Positions 27,450 through 36,936 of a stretch of DNA of 54,423 bases are shown piece by piece (the first letter of the stretch is position 1; each line of letters opens with the position of its first letter). Under the pieces are notes generated by a model. The model did not search any database and was not told where the DNA came from. It saw only the letters and a program-made list of their open reading frames with translations. Made by a program: the position numbers and the translations under genes. Source of the DNA: Acidobacteriota bacterium (GTDB taxonomy: Bacteria > Acidobacteriota > Terriglobia > Bryobacterales > Bryobacteraceae); the NCBI GenBank assembly GCA_016213725.1, contig JACQZS010000315.1, forward strand, positions 1 through 54,423, read 5' to 3'.

Positions 27450-29492
27450 ATGGCGTTCCTCCTCACCATCACCCTCCAACCCTGGGAACGCGAACCCGGG
27501 AAGCTGGCCCCCGCGCCTCCAGAGAAGCCTCTGGACAAATGGATCGCCCGCCTCAACGTCGATCTCGAAACAAAAAAGTGGAAAGTCATCGAGAACGAAC
27601 GCTGGTTCACCGCCGTCCACGGCGATGCCCAGGGCTCCGTCGTCGTCAGCGGCCCCGACGTGACCCTCACCGGCTCCAAGACCAACCTCTATCTCAAGCT
27701 CTTCTACCAGGACTTCCGGGCCAACCTGAAGGGCATCGCCTACTACGACGCCCGCAAATGCTTCAATCTCGGCGCCATTCTCACCGGGACCCGCGAAAAG
27801 TTCAACCTCTACGCCTGGTACTGGCGCGAACTGTCCTATGTCGAAATGACCGCGGAAGAACGCATGCGCGAGGTCATCTACCGCTGCTGCGAAAAGTACC
27901 TCGCCGGCGCCGCCAAACAGGAGTTCGGCAACCTCGTCGATGCCAAGAACCTCGCCATCGTCGTCGGTATCATGCTGGTCTTTATGGCCACCGTTGGCGG
28001 CTGGATTGCCGCTCTGCGCGCCTTCGTTGGCGTTCTTCTCACCGGCTCTGGCTTCTACGTCGACATCCAGTTCTACCGCGATCAGCGCGACACCATCGCC
28101 TACTTCGTTACCAATACCAACCTGAAACCTAGCCAGGCGGCGAATGCTCTGGAGTCCGCCGCCAAGGCCATGGCTGAAGTATTCTCCAAGATCCTCGCGG
28201 ACTTTTGCATGGCGAAGTTCGGCCACGCCCTGGCACGCGCTACGGGCGAACTCCGCGGCCTCTTCACCAAACGGTCCAAGGCCGAATGGGAACAGGCGGC
28301 CCGCCAGAGCGAAGCCGAATCCAAGACTGAAGCCGCTTCTCAGGCCAAATCGAAGGACTCCCAGAAAGCCGAGACCGAAGCCGCCGCCAGACAGGGGCAG
28401 GCCCCCGCCACCAGACCAGGCTTCAAACAGTGGATGGCCCGCTACCTCCTGGGCGGACGCCGCGGCCCCCTAGGGCTGAACTTCGGCATCAAGGGCTGCA
28501 AAAAGGCATCTGGCGCCGCCGAATGCAACCTCCTCGCCGCCGAGTACAAGGGCTACCTCGAAATCAGCCATATGGGCGACGGCAATTGCATGGTCCTCCG
28601 CGAACCCAGCAAGAACCGTCTATCCAAACTCAAACAGGGAGTCATCGCCACCTCCAAGGACATTGAAGTAGTTGCCAAGTCGTTCACCGCGGACCGTCTC
28701 AAGAACCCCAAGCTCGTCCAATATCACGGCTACGTCGGAGTCAGCGCCTCAGACATCAAAGGTACCCTCCGTCCGGCCGGTTCCATCAACCTCCACGGCA
28801 TCGATCCCAACCTTCCCAACAAACCCGCTAAGCTCTACTCGCTCGACCCAAAAACCAGTGACGTCAAGGGCCTCAAGTCCGCCCAGGAAAGCCGCGGTGT
28901 CCTCGAAGACAAGGGCCGCGCCAGCCGCCCCATGACAGACCACGAGGCCAAGGCCGTCCGCGATCGCGTGGGCCTCAAAGCGCTGGAAGACACCCTATTC
29001 TGCGACATCGGCGAGGGCCGCTACATCCTCATCAGCCGCGGCACCGGCCTGCCCTCCATCCCCGATGTCGACGTCCTCGCCGCTGGCCGCGTCCGCAACG
29101 GCGCCCTCGTCGGCGATACCCGCCAGGGTGTTTCCCTCTCCTCCAAACCCCTCCGCCCCAGCAAACAGGCCACGCCCGAATTCGCCGGTGACGACCCGCA
29201 GCTCGGCCGCCACCTCAACGACATTATGCGCAAGAACGTCGAGGACGCCGGCATCCCGAACATGGGCTTTTACAACTGGTTCAACCACAGCGAGCACGGT
29301 GGTTCCGCTTCCTTCCGCGGCCCAGACGGCAAGCCCTCCTGGAACCCCGTGGACAAAAGCACCGGCGCTCCTCCCGCCGAACGCCTCATCATGTTCGTAA
29401 AGGGCGAATGCTTCATCTTCGATAGCTGGTGGTCCTACAAAGCCTGGTGCTGGCTCAACAACCTCGGTCTCTGGTGCCCCTGGGAGTTCTGA
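27450..29492 (+). CDS. Putative T6SS effector with internal membrane segment and unknown C-terminal domain
   Basis: This 680-residue protein is the last gene of the T6SS operon. ATG 27450 is four bases after the ankyrin stop; the open frame upstream overlaps the ankyrin gene. Residues 1-165 are a globular region (DKWIARLNVDLETKKWKVIENE). A hydrophobic double segment follows at about 167-198. Residues 275-320 are a Lys/Glu/Ala-rich linker. The C-terminal ~350 residues resemble no family I can name, but include GDGNC (C380), a histidine cluster FNHSEHGG (H613, H616) and an FDSWW near 657-661, ending in a Trp/Cys-rich tail. A Cys-His-Asp hydrolase is possible but weak. No signal peptide is present. 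Position after vgrG and membrane hairpin plus C-terminal domain are the layout of delivered toxins. Confidence 0.7.
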   Translation: MAFLLTITLQPWEREPGKLAPAPPEKPLDKWIARLNVDLETKKWKVIENERWFTAVHGDAQGSVVVSGPDVTLTGSKTNLYLKLFYQDFRANLKGIAYYDARKCFNLGAILTGTREKFNLYAWYWRELSYVEMTAEERMREVIYRCCEKYLAGAAKQEFGNLVDAKNLAIVVGIMLVFMATVGGWIAALRAFVGVLLTGSGFYVDIQFYRDQRDTIAYFVTNTNLKPSQAANALESAAKAMAEVFSKILADFCMAKFGHALARATGELRGLFTKRSKAEWEQAARQSEAESKTEAASQAKSKDSQKAETEAAARQGQAPATRPGFKQWMARYLLGGRRGPLGLNFGIKGCKKASGAAECNLLAAEYKGYLEISHMGDGNCMVLREPSKNRLSKLKQGVIATSKDIEVVAKSFTADRLKNPKLVQYHGYVGVSASDIKGTLRPAGSINLHGIDPNLPNKPAKLYSLDPKTSDVKGLKSAQESRGVLEDKGRASRPMTDHEAKAVRDRVGLKALEDTLFCDIGEGRYILISRGTGLPSIPDVDVLAAGRVRNGALVGDTRQGVSLSSKPLRPSKQATPEFAGDDPQLGRHLNDIMRKNVEDAGIPNMGFYNWFNHSEHGGSASFRGPDGKPSWNPVDKSTGAPPAERLIMFVKGECFIFDSWWSYKAWCWLNNLGLWCPWEF

Positions 29493-29924
29493 GCCGCGTC
29501 GCTCATTGTCGCCGCTCTGGAAACCACTGCGCGCGCCTGCAGTGCGCAACAGAATCCGTCCCTCCGCTACGCCGCGCGCTGTTTCACAGAGGGCTCGTGG
29601 TGAGGACCTTGGAGGCAGCCTATACCCGAGCGCGGCAATCATTGGGGGTCTGGCGGCACAGCGGGAAGGGCTCAGGCAGGGGTTCAACAGCAATACCGCC
29701 CAAGTCCGGGATTTTGTGATTAAAAAGGTTCCGTACCTGGAGTGCGGGAGGGGCGACGCAGGCGTGAGATACGGAGAAGATGGAAAATGGCTCACCTCAC
29801 TCGCGACCTCACTCGCGACGGTTTCCGTTTCCAACTTGTGGATATATACTGTATTCCATTCTGTGGGTTCTCAGGTCTTCCTGGAAGAGCAACTAGACAC
29901 TCCGAATCACTCTGAGGTGAGCCT
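29493..29924 (+). other. Intergenic region between T6SS island and TonB receptor gene
   Basis: I find no convincing gene in these 432 bases. An open frame here (from 29506) has no SD and an unnatural composition. CACTGC and GCAGTG (29525-29544) can form a weak hairpin downstream of the effector gene without a T run. A 12-base unit, CCTCACTCGCGA, occurs twice in tandem at 29795-29818. An AT-rich patch at 29840-29860 contains the likely promoter of the receptor gene. The + strand changes from C-rich to G-rich across this region. Confidence 0.5.
29822..29850 (+). promoter_or_regulatory. Candidate sigma-70 promoter of the TonB-dependent receptor
   Basis: TATACT at 29845-29850 matches five of six -10 positions, with a weak -35, TTTCCG, 17 bases upstream. 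It lies in the only AT-rich patch of the intergenic region, 74 bases before the start codon. The -35 match is poor, so confidence is low. Confidence 0.3.
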
Positions 29925-32900
29925 ATGTCCGTCCCAATGTTGACGAGCAGATTGGTGGTTGTCTTGATTCTGGCGGCGCTGGCGATGCCGGCGGCTGCAC
30001 AAACTCTGTATGGATCACTAACCGGCATTGTGACCGATGCCACCTCCGCGGCCGTTCCGGACGCCAAAGTGGAAGCGCTCAACGAAGGCACGGGCATTGC
30101 GAAGTCGGTGCAAACCGACGAGCGCGGCGCGTACCTCTTCAACGACCTCCAGCCTGGGAAATACAAGGTGACAATTTCTGCGAAGGCGTTCAACACGCGT
30201 GTGGTAGAGGGAGTAACGATTTCTCAGAACACGACTTTGCGCGTGGACGGGCAGCTCACCGTATCGCAGGTTCACGAGAGTGTGACGGTGAACGCAGCGG
30301 CGGTGACTCTGCAGACAGACCGCGCGGACATCAACAGCGTGATCCAGTCCAACCAGATTGTGGATCTGCCGCTGATGAACTCGCAGGGGCGCAACTTCCA
30401 GGCGCTGTACAAGATCCTGCCTGGCTTCACTCCGCCGGGCGAGGTGCACTCCGACTCGGGAAACCCGCAGCGTTCGATGGCGACGCAGGCCAACGGAATG
30501 CCGCAATCGAACAACAACACGCGAGTGGACGGCGCGACGATCAGCCATCCGTGGCTGCCGCGCATTGTGGCCTACGTTCCTCCGGTGGAGGCGGTAGAGA
30601 CGGTGAACGTGGTGACCAACAGTTTTGATGCCGAGCAGGGCATGGCCGGCGGCGCGGCGGTGAACGTGAGCATCAAGTCGGGGACCAACGACTTTCACGG
30701 CGCGGCGTGGGAGTATCACAACAACAGCGCGTTCAAAGCGAGGAATTACTTCTATTGCCTGTATTCGTGCACGGGCGATCCGAACCGGGCGCCCAAGGAC
30801 CTTCAGAATCAATTTGGCGGGGCGATCGGCGGCCCGATTGTGAAGAATAAGCTGTTCTTCTTCAGCGACTGGGAGCGGACGACGCGGCGCAGGGCGGTGA
30901 CGGCGTTGCGCACGGTGCCGACGGCGGCGATGCGGCAAGGCAATTTCAACGGCACGGGCACGACGTTATACGATCCGGCCACCGGCGCCGCCAATGGCAC
31001 GGGCCGCTCGCCGTTTCCCAACAACACGGTGCCGGCGGATCGCATGGACCCGGCGTCGACGTATATGCAGAACCTGATCCCGGCGCCCAACCAGTCTGTC
31101 TTTCCGAACAACTACCTGGCGGTGGGCGGCTATTCGGCGTTGCGCGACAACATCGATTTCAAGGTGAACTACAACCCGTCGGAGAAGTTCCAGATGTTCG
31201 GCCGATACAGCTTCTCGCCGTACGAGTTCTTCGATCCGCCGTCGCTGGGCGAGGCCCTGGGCGACGCGACGGGCGGCGGGCAGCCGGGCACTGCGCCGGG
31301 CTTGATCCAGACGGCGGGCATCGGCGGGACGTACACTTTTTCGCCCACCATGCTGCTGGATGCCAACGTCGGCTACACGCGGCTGGCGATGAGCGCGAAA
31401 AACATCGACCTGGGCAAGAACTATGGCCTGGAAGTATTGAAGATCCCCGGCACGAACGGCCCGGACTATCTGCAGAGCGGCTATCCGCGGTTTACGTTCA
31501 ATACTTTTTCGAGCATCGGCAATCCGAACGTGTCGAACCCGTTCACGTTCCGCGATCCGCAGTATGTGGCGACGACGAACCTGGCCGTGATGAAGGGCGC
31601 CCACTCGCTGCGCTTTGGTTTTGAGTTCAGCAAGTACGACATCAACCACTTCCAGCCTCAGGCGTCGAACGGTCCGCGCGGAGGTTTCAACTTCAACGGC
31701 GGCCTGACATCGTTGAACGGCGGCTCGGCGACGACGGGCTACAACAGTTGGGGCGATTTCCTGCTGGGCCTGCCGCAGGGCATGGGCAAGGACGTGCAGT
31801 ACCTGAACCCAGCCACGGTGCGAATGCCCTCCTACGGCATCTACGCGCGCGATAGCTGGCAGGTGAACCGCAAGTTGACGCTCAACTACGGCATCCGGTA
31901 CGAGTACTATCCGGCCCCGCGGCGCGACCACTGGGCCGGCGAGCGCTACGACCCGAACACAGACTTGGTGTATCGCGGCGGCTATGACGTGGGGAAAGGC
32001 CAGATCGCCCCGCGCCTGGGCATCGCCTACCGCCTGAATGAGAAGACAGTCATCCGCGTAGGCGCGGGCATCAGCATCGATCCAAACTCATTCCGATACC
32101 TGCGCGACGACTACCCGGCCACGATCTCGACGCAGTACACGGGCGCCAGCACCTTTCAGAATGCGGGTACTCTCCGGACCGGCATCCCCGCCGTCACCGG
32201 CCCGGACCTGAGCCTGGAAGTCTTCCCGCTGCCGCTGGCCGTAGGCACCACCACTTTCCCGCAGGTCTTCAACCGCGGCTACGTGGAGAGCTGGAACTTC
32301 ACTATTCAGCGCGACCTCGGCGCAAAGGTGAACGTGCAGGCGGCCTATGTAGGCAGCCGGGGCGTGCGGCAGACCGTCAACCAGAACATCAACGCCTCCG
32401 GACCCGGCGGCGGCAACACGGGACGAGCGTTGTACGCCAAGTTCCGCCGCATCTCCAACATCACCTACCACAATCCGTTCAACACGACCGAGTATGACGG
32501 GCTGCAACTGCAAGCCACGCGCCGCGTCGGCGCCTCGCTTTTGGGTGTGTCCTACACCTTTTCGAAGGCGTTCTCCTGGGGCGACGACACCGATTCAGGC
32601 CTTACCTGGCACTGGGTTCCGATGCTGTATAGGAACCGGGCCCTGGCCGGATTCGACCGCAAACACAACCTCCAGTTCTACGGCAACTACGAGCTGCCGT
32701 TCGGCCGCGGCCATAAGCTGGCAAGTTCCGGCTTTGCCGCCGCGCTGGCCGGCGGCTGGCAAACGAACTGGATTCTGAGCCGGATGAGCGGCACGCCGTT
32801 CACGGTGAGCACCTCCGGCACGTCGGTGAATGCTCCGGGCAACACGCAGACGCCGGACCAGGTGAAGAGCGCAGTACAGATCCTGGGTGGCCACGGCGTT

Positions 32901-33230
32901 GGGCAATCCTATTTCGATCCGCTGGCTTTCAAGGCCATCACGGATGTACGGTTCGGCACCGCGGGCCGCAACATCCTGCGCGGACCGGGCGTGTTCAACC
33001 TGGACGCCAGCCTCTTCCGCAACTTCAAGATGACGGAACGGTTCGGGCTGCAGGTCCGCATGGAGATGTTCGGAGTAACCAACACGCCGCAGTTCGGAAA
33101 CCCAGGTGCGACGGTGTCGAACATGAGCCTGAATGCGGACGGGACGGTGAGGGCGCTGGGCGGCTACACCGAGATCACCAGCGCCAGCGGCGAACGGCAG
33201 ATCCGCTTCGCGGCGAAGATCTCGTTCTGA
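29925..33230 (+). CDS. Oar-like TonB-dependent outer-membrane receptor
   Basis: This 1,101-residue protein has a signal peptide ending near AAA-Q26, then a carboxypeptidase-regulatory-like (CarboxypepD_reg) Ig-fold domain at about 30-105 (GIVTDATSAAVPDAKV; DERGAYLFNDLQPGKYKV), a plug domain (about 115-230), and a 22-strand-type barrel with many aromatic-ended strands (for example LTLNYGIRYEYYP). It ends RQIRFAAKISF, with the terminal Phe usual for outer-membrane barrels. Acidobacteria carry many paralogues, generally linked to uptake of large carbohydrates or other polymers. Substrate cannot be told. GAGGTGA lies four bases before ATG 29925. The esterase gene converges on it, so the two are separate units. 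Confidence 0.93.
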   Translation: MSVPMLTSRLVVVLILAALAMPAAAQTLYGSLTGIVTDATSAAVPDAKVEALNEGTGIAKSVQTDERGAYLFNDLQPGKYKVTISAKAFNTRVVEGVTISQNTTLRVDGQLTVSQVHESVTVNAAAVTLQTDRADINSVIQSNQIVDLPLMNSQGRNFQALYKILPGFTPPGEVHSDSGNPQRSMATQANGMPQSNNNTRVDGATISHPWLPRIVAYVPPVEAVETVNVVTNSFDAEQGMAGGAAVNVSIKSGTNDFHGAAWEYHNNSAFKARNYFYCLYSCTGDPNRAPKDLQNQFGGAIGGPIVKNKLFFFSDWERTTRRRAVTALRTVPTAAMRQGNFNGTGTTLYDPATGAANGTGRSPFPNNTVPADRMDPASTYMQNLIPAPNQSVFPNNYLAVGGYSALRDNIDFKVNYNPSEKFQMFGRYSFSPYEFFDPPSLGEALGDATGGGQPGTAPGLIQTAGIGGTYTFSPTMLLDANVGYTRLAMSAKNIDLGKNYGLEVLKIPGTNGPDYLQSGYPRFTFNTFSSIGNPNVSNPFTFRDPQYVATTNLAVMKGAHSLRFGFEFSKYDINHFQPQASNGPRGGFNFNGGLTSLNGGSATTGYNSWGDFLLGLPQGMGKDVQYLNPATVRMPSYGIYARDSWQVNRKLTLNYGIRYEYYPAPRRDHWAGERYDPNTDLVYRGGYDVGKGQIAPRLGIAYRLNEKTVIRVGAGISIDPNSFRYLRDDYPATISTQYTGASTFQNAGTLRTGIPAVTGPDLSLEVFPLPLAVGTTTFPQVFNRGYVESWNFTIQRDLGAKVNVQAAYVGSRGVRQTVNQNINASGPGGGNTGRALYAKFRRISNITYHNPFNTTEYDGLQLQATRRVGASLLGVSYTFSKAFSWGDDTDSGLTWHWVPMLYRNRALAGFDRKHNLQFYGNYELPFGRGHKLASSGFAAALAGGWQTNWILSRMSGTPFTVSTSGTSVNAPGNTQTPDQVKSAVQILGGHGVGQSYFDPLAFKAITDVRFGTAGRNILRGPGVFNLDASLFRNFKMTERFGLQVRMEMFGVTNTPQFGNPGATVSNMSLNADGTVRALGGYTEITSASGERQIRFAAKISF

Positions 33231-33236
33231 GGAAAC

Positions 33237-33287
33237 AGGGCGCCGGCCTCCATGCCACCGGAAGGAAGCCGGGCGGACCGGCGCCCT
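33237..33287. terminator. Bidirectional terminator-like inverted repeat
   Basis: AGGGCGCCGG (33237-33246) and CCGGCGCCCT (33278-33287) form a perfect ten-base stem around a 31-base loop. It sits seven bases after the receptor stop and 18 bases beyond the convergent esterase stop. There is only a short T-containing flank, so it may end transcription on both sides with or without Rho. Confidence 0.5.
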
Positions 33288-33304
33288 TCCTGTGTGCGGA
33301 GCGC

Positions 33305-34912
33305 TTACTGGTTGGCCAGGGCCGCGTCCAGCGCAAGGTAACGCGCGCGCTCGGGTTCGGCCTCACTGCGAGAAGTGACGTCGATGCGCATTCTCATGAA
33401 GGCAGGGCTGGTATAGGCCGGCCAATCGGGCCGCCCGGCTCCGTTCGGGTTGCCGGTCTTGATGAAGTTGAGGAAGTAGCCCTGCAGTACCTCGGAGACC
33501 TTGGCATCGTCAGCATCCCAGGCGTAGCGTTTATCGAGCGGCAGGTTACCCATAGCGTACTGGATCTCCGCCGAGTGAACCGCGCCGCGCGGGATGGAGG
33601 GCCCGGGCCGGGGCGGCGCCGGAGGCTGGGCCTGGCCGTTGAGCGGCGTGTAGGCGGGACGGGGCCGGGCGTACATGTAACGGTAGACGGGGTGACCGCC
33701 GGTCTGCAATTGGAGTTCGGCCCATTTCCAAGTGCCGTGGCCGATGAAACGCGCGCTGGCCAAGTCTGTGGCCGCCTGCAGGATAGCCTCCGGAGTGGAC
33801 GCGGCATAGGCTTTGAGGACGCCTTCAGCCTGGGCGCCGTAGAGTCTGCGCACGGCGGCGGCAAAGGCCTCGGGCGTGGGTTCGCTGGAACCAAGAACTG
33901 CACGGGCTCCCTGCTCTTCCGTGTTTGAACCTGCCAGCAGGGGCACTTTTGCCTGCTGGCCGGCGGCGAAGATCTGCTGGAGCGTCTGGGGCAGGAAGTA
34001 GCCATCGAGGTTCGGGCGGAAGCGCATGCCGGCGCCCTTGGCGCTGGCTTCCTGGATCTTCTCCGCAGAGATCGCACGCAGGCTCTTCAGGGAATCCGCC
34101 CCTGCCGAAGCGGCGAATTGCAGGCCGTCTTTCTCTGTTTCCGCGAGCGAACGCGGCGGCAAGGTTGAGATTAAGGCGCCGCTTTCGCCGATGGCGCCGT
34201 GCAGGAGCTCCTTGGACAGCGGAGATGCCATCAGCGCGCTGACGGAGATGGACCCGGCGGACTCGCCCGCGACGGTCACTCGCCTGGGATCGCCACCGAA
34301 GGCGGCGATGTTGCGCCGCACCCAGGCAAGGGCGGCTACCTGGTCCAGGAAGCCGTAGTTGCCAGAAGCGTGGTGGGGCGATTCGGCGGTGAGTTCTGGG
34401 TGGGCGAAGAAGCCGAAGACATTGAGGCGGTAGTTGAGGGTAACCGCGACGATGCCTTTGGATGCCATGTTCGCCCCGTCGTAGCGGGGCTCGGAACCAT
34501 CGCCGTTCTGGAAGCCGCCGCCGTAAACATAGACGAGAACAGGGAGACGATCCTTGGGCGATTTTGCCGGGGTCCAGACATTGAGATAGAGGCAATCCTC
34601 GCTCATGGTGGCGCTGCGAAACCAGTAGTCAGCGCCGGGCGAGGTGCGCTGCATGCAGCGCGGCCCGAAATCGTTGGCCTGGCGCACGCTCTTCCAGGGT
34701 GGCACCGGGCGGGGTTCGCGCCAGCGGAGGTCACCGACGGGCGGCTGAGCGAAGGGAATCCCCTTGAAGACCCGCACACCGTTTTCCGGGGGAGTCGTTG
34801 ATTCCAGGATGCCGCTATCGACTTTGACGCGGTCGGCAGCCGCCAGCGTGAGGATCGGGGAGGCGGCAAGGAAGGGGAGGAGCAGTAGGATGGATCGCAT
34901 GGAAGTTGGCAT
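33305..34912 (-). CDS. Secreted type B carboxylesterase
   Basis: This is an alpha/beta-hydrolase of the type B carboxylesterase family, which hydrolyses carboxylic esters. Start ATG 34912 (or 34900) gives an N-terminal signal peptide (SILLLLPFLAASPILTLAAA); the open frame extends a little further upstream. The nucleophile is the serine of GESAGS (about residue 218). YGGGF about 85 residues earlier is the oxyanion hole, and SEDCLYLNVW is the family's second signature. The acid is likely in GSNTEEQG and the histidine in AVHSAEIQYAMG. Length (~535) is normal. Export suggests it acts on external plant or phenolic esters. It converges with the receptor gene across a terminator-like repeat. Confidence 0.92.
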   Translation of the reverse strand: MPTSMRSILLLLPFLAASPILTLAAADRVKVDSGILESTTPPENGVRVFKGIPFAQPPVGDLRWREPRPVPPWKSVRQANDFGPRCMQRTSPGADYWFRSATMSEDCLYLNVWTPAKSPKDRLPVLVYVYGGGFQNGDGSEPRYDGANMASKGIVAVTLNYRLNVFGFFAHPELTAESPHHASGNYGFLDQVAALAWVRRNIAAFGGDPRRVTVAGESAGSISVSALMASPLSKELLHGAIGESGALISTLPPRSLAETEKDGLQFAASAGADSLKSLRAISAEKIQEASAKGAGMRFRPNLDGYFLPQTLQQIFAAGQQAKVPLLAGSNTEEQGARAVLGSSEPTPEAFAAAVRRLYGAQAEGVLKAYAASTPEAILQAATDLASARFIGHGTWKWAELQLQTGGHPVYRYMYARPRPAYTPLNGQAQPPAPPRPGPSIPRGAVHSAEIQYAMGNLPLDKRYAWDADDAKVSEVLQGYFLNFIKTGNPNGAGRPDWPAYTSPAFMRMRIDVTSRSEAEPERARYLALDAALANQ

Positions 34913-34969
34913 TTCCGGCAGCGGCGAAACCGCCACCTGACGCCAACATTTTATGCCCACCCGCGCCGG

Positions 34970-36847
34970 CTAGTGCGCCCCGTACTCACGATGCCACAGG
35001 CTGAGCATGAGCAGGTTCCAGAGCCAGCGGTCACGGTTATGAAGCCCGGAGAGGTGCTCTTCAAAAAGCTTGCGGGCTTCTCCGGCCTCGACGTAGGGCA
35101 CTGGGGAGGTGAGGACTGCCTGCTCAAAGACGGGCTTGAGGCTGGTGCGAAACCACTCGGCGAGCGGCACAGAGAAGCCCATCTTGCGGCGCCAGAGGAC
35201 ATCGGCTGGAAGGAGCGGTTCGACAGTCTTTTTGAAAATGTGCTTCCCGGATGCGCCTTCAATTTTCCAGGCAGCCGGCATGCGAGCGGCGAACTCGGCG
35301 ATGCGATAGTCCAACCAGGGCGACCGGCCTTCCAGCGAATAGGCCATCGTGGCACGGTCAGCCTTGACGAGGATGTCGCCAGACAGGTAAGTTTCCACGT
35401 CCACGGTCTGCAATTGCTGCAGGGGAGGCAGAGAAGAGTGAGCCAGAAAGCGGCGGCGATAGACGTCGCGCGAGTTGTAGCCGGACATTTGGCTGCGCAG
35501 CGAAGGGGAGAGCACCCGGTCGAGAGCAGCGTCCCGAAAGACGCTCATGCTGCTGTAGTAGGCGTCGCCGAGTTCGAGGCTGAGGTTGGTGAGCAGGGTC
35601 TTGGCGCGGAAGACCTGCGGCATGAAATCGAGCTTGGGGTAAAGACGGCCCGCCAGGCGGAAGGCGGACCTGCGGAACCAGGAAGGGAACTTCGAGCGGA
35701 TGCGCTCTTCCAGCACACCGTAGTGGTAGCGGCGATAACCGCCGAACATCTCGTCGGCGCCGTCTCCGGAGAGCGCGACGGTGACGTGCTGGCGGGTCAT
35801 ACGGGAGAGGTAGAGCGTGGGGATTGCGGAAGAATCGCCAAAGGGCTCGTCGAAGTGGCGCACGAGCACGTCGAGCATCTCGGAGATGTTGGGGGTGACT
35901 GTCTCTTCGTGATGGTCGGTCTGGTAGCGCTCAGCCACCATGCGGGCGTAGTGGGTTTCGTCGAACTCCTTGGAGGTGAACCCGATGGAGAAGGACTTGA
36001 CACGCCCTGGGGCGTGGCGTGCCATGTAGGCCACCACGGCGCTGGAATCGACGCCGCCGCTGAGAAATGCGCCCAAGGGGACGTCGCTGATCATGCGGCG
36101 GGCGACGGAATCGGCGGAGAGGGCGTCGAGTTCCTCCATGACCTGGGGCAAGTTGGAGAGATCCTCGGAATAAGAGAGGGCCCAGTAGCGGCGTTCGCGG
36201 TGAAGGCCGTCGCCGATTAGGAGCGTGGAGCCGGCGGGGAGCTTGGAAACCTTCCGGAAAATCGTGCGCGGCTCGGGGACATAGGAGAGGGCGAGGAAGT
36301 CAGCCACACTGGTGGGGTCTACCGCGCGATCGAAGCCGGGGAGTTCACAGATGGCTTTCAGTTCGCTGGCAAAGGCGAGGAGAACGCCTGGGATAGAGGT
36401 GGAGTAGTAAAGGGGTTTCTTGCCGAGGCGATCGCGGCCGAGTAGGATCTGCTGGCGGGGGATGTCCCAAAGGGCGAAGGCGAACATGCCATTAAGGAAC
36501 TCGGGCATGCGCTCGCCTTCATCTTCGTAGAGATGGAGCAAGACCTCAGTGTCGGAATTGGTGTGGAAGACGTGTCCGCGGGCCAGGAGTCTCTCGCGCA
36601 GTTCGAGGTAGTTGTAGATCTCCCCGTTGAACACTACCTGGAGGGAGCCGTCCTCATTGGTCATAGGCTGGCTGCCGCCGGCCAGATCGATGATGCTCAA
36701 GCGGCGATGGCCCAGGGCGGCGCGCGTGTCGATGAACTGGCCGAAGCCATCTGGTCCCCGGTGCGCAATACGATCGCACATGCGCCGGAGCATACCCGGA
36801 TCGGGTGAGAGACCGGGAGAAGAGACAAAACCTGCGATTCCGCACAT
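34970..36847 (-). CDS. asnB: Asparagine synthase-like glutamine amidotransferase of an exosortase/EPS locus
   Basis: Start ATG 36847 leaves Cys2 as the N-terminal glutaminase nucleophile after Met removal (MCGIAGF). The frame extends ten codons further but would bury this cysteine. The N-terminal domain has RIAHRGPDG, GHRRLSIIDL and FNGEIYNY. The C-terminal synthetase domain has the pyrophosphate loop FLSGGVDSSAVVAY and the YSLEGRSPWLDYRIAEFAA segment. At 625 residues it matches the exosortase-associated amidotransferase subgroup as well as AsnB, and the neighbouring FemAB-like and exosortase genes favour that subgroup. The target is then probably an exopolysaccharide or lipid-linked sugar rather than free aspartate; this is inference. 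It is divergent from the aminotransferase gene. Confidence 0.9.
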   Translation of the reverse strand: MCGIAGFVSSPGLSPDPGMLRRMCDRIAHRGPDGFGQFIDTRAALGHRRLSIIDLAGGSQPMTNEDGSLQVVFNGEIYNYLELRERLLARGHVFHTNSDTEVLLHLYEDEGERMPEFLNGMFAFALWDIPRQQILLGRDRLGKKPLYYSTSIPGVLLAFASELKAICELPGFDRAVDPTSVADFLALSYVPEPRTIFRKVSKLPAGSTLLIGDGLHRERRYWALSYSEDLSNLPQVMEELDALSADSVARRMISDVPLGAFLSGGVDSSAVVAYMARHAPGRVKSFSIGFTSKEFDETHYARMVAERYQTDHHEETVTPNISEMLDVLVRHFDEPFGDSSAIPTLYLSRMTRQHVTVALSGDGADEMFGGYRRYHYGVLEERIRSKFPSWFRRSAFRLAGRLYPKLDFMPQVFRAKTLLTNLSLELGDAYYSSMSVFRDAALDRVLSPSLRSQMSGYNSRDVYRRRFLAHSSLPPLQQLQTVDVETYLSGDILVKADRATMAYSLEGRSPWLDYRIAEFAARMPAAWKIEGASGKHIFKKTVEPLLPADVLWRRKMGFSVPLAEWFRTSLKPVFEQAVLTSPVPYVEAGEARKLFEEHLSGLHNRDRWLWNLLMLSLWHREYGAH

Positions 36848-36936
36848 ATTTGAGTGTGGGCGAACCCCAGAAAGCACCTCTATTCTAGCGCGGCAAGCAG
36901 GCCCGGCCAGATGAGCATTCCGGGTAGGATGAAGAC

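Noticed and set aside
29506..29943. 145-residue open frame before the TonB receptor
   Set aside because: It has no ribosome site, odd composition and runs over the receptor's own promoter and start.
34973..36220. 415-residue forward open frame
   Set aside because: It is the shadow of the asparagine synthase-like gene, which has Cys2 and the pyrophosphate loop.
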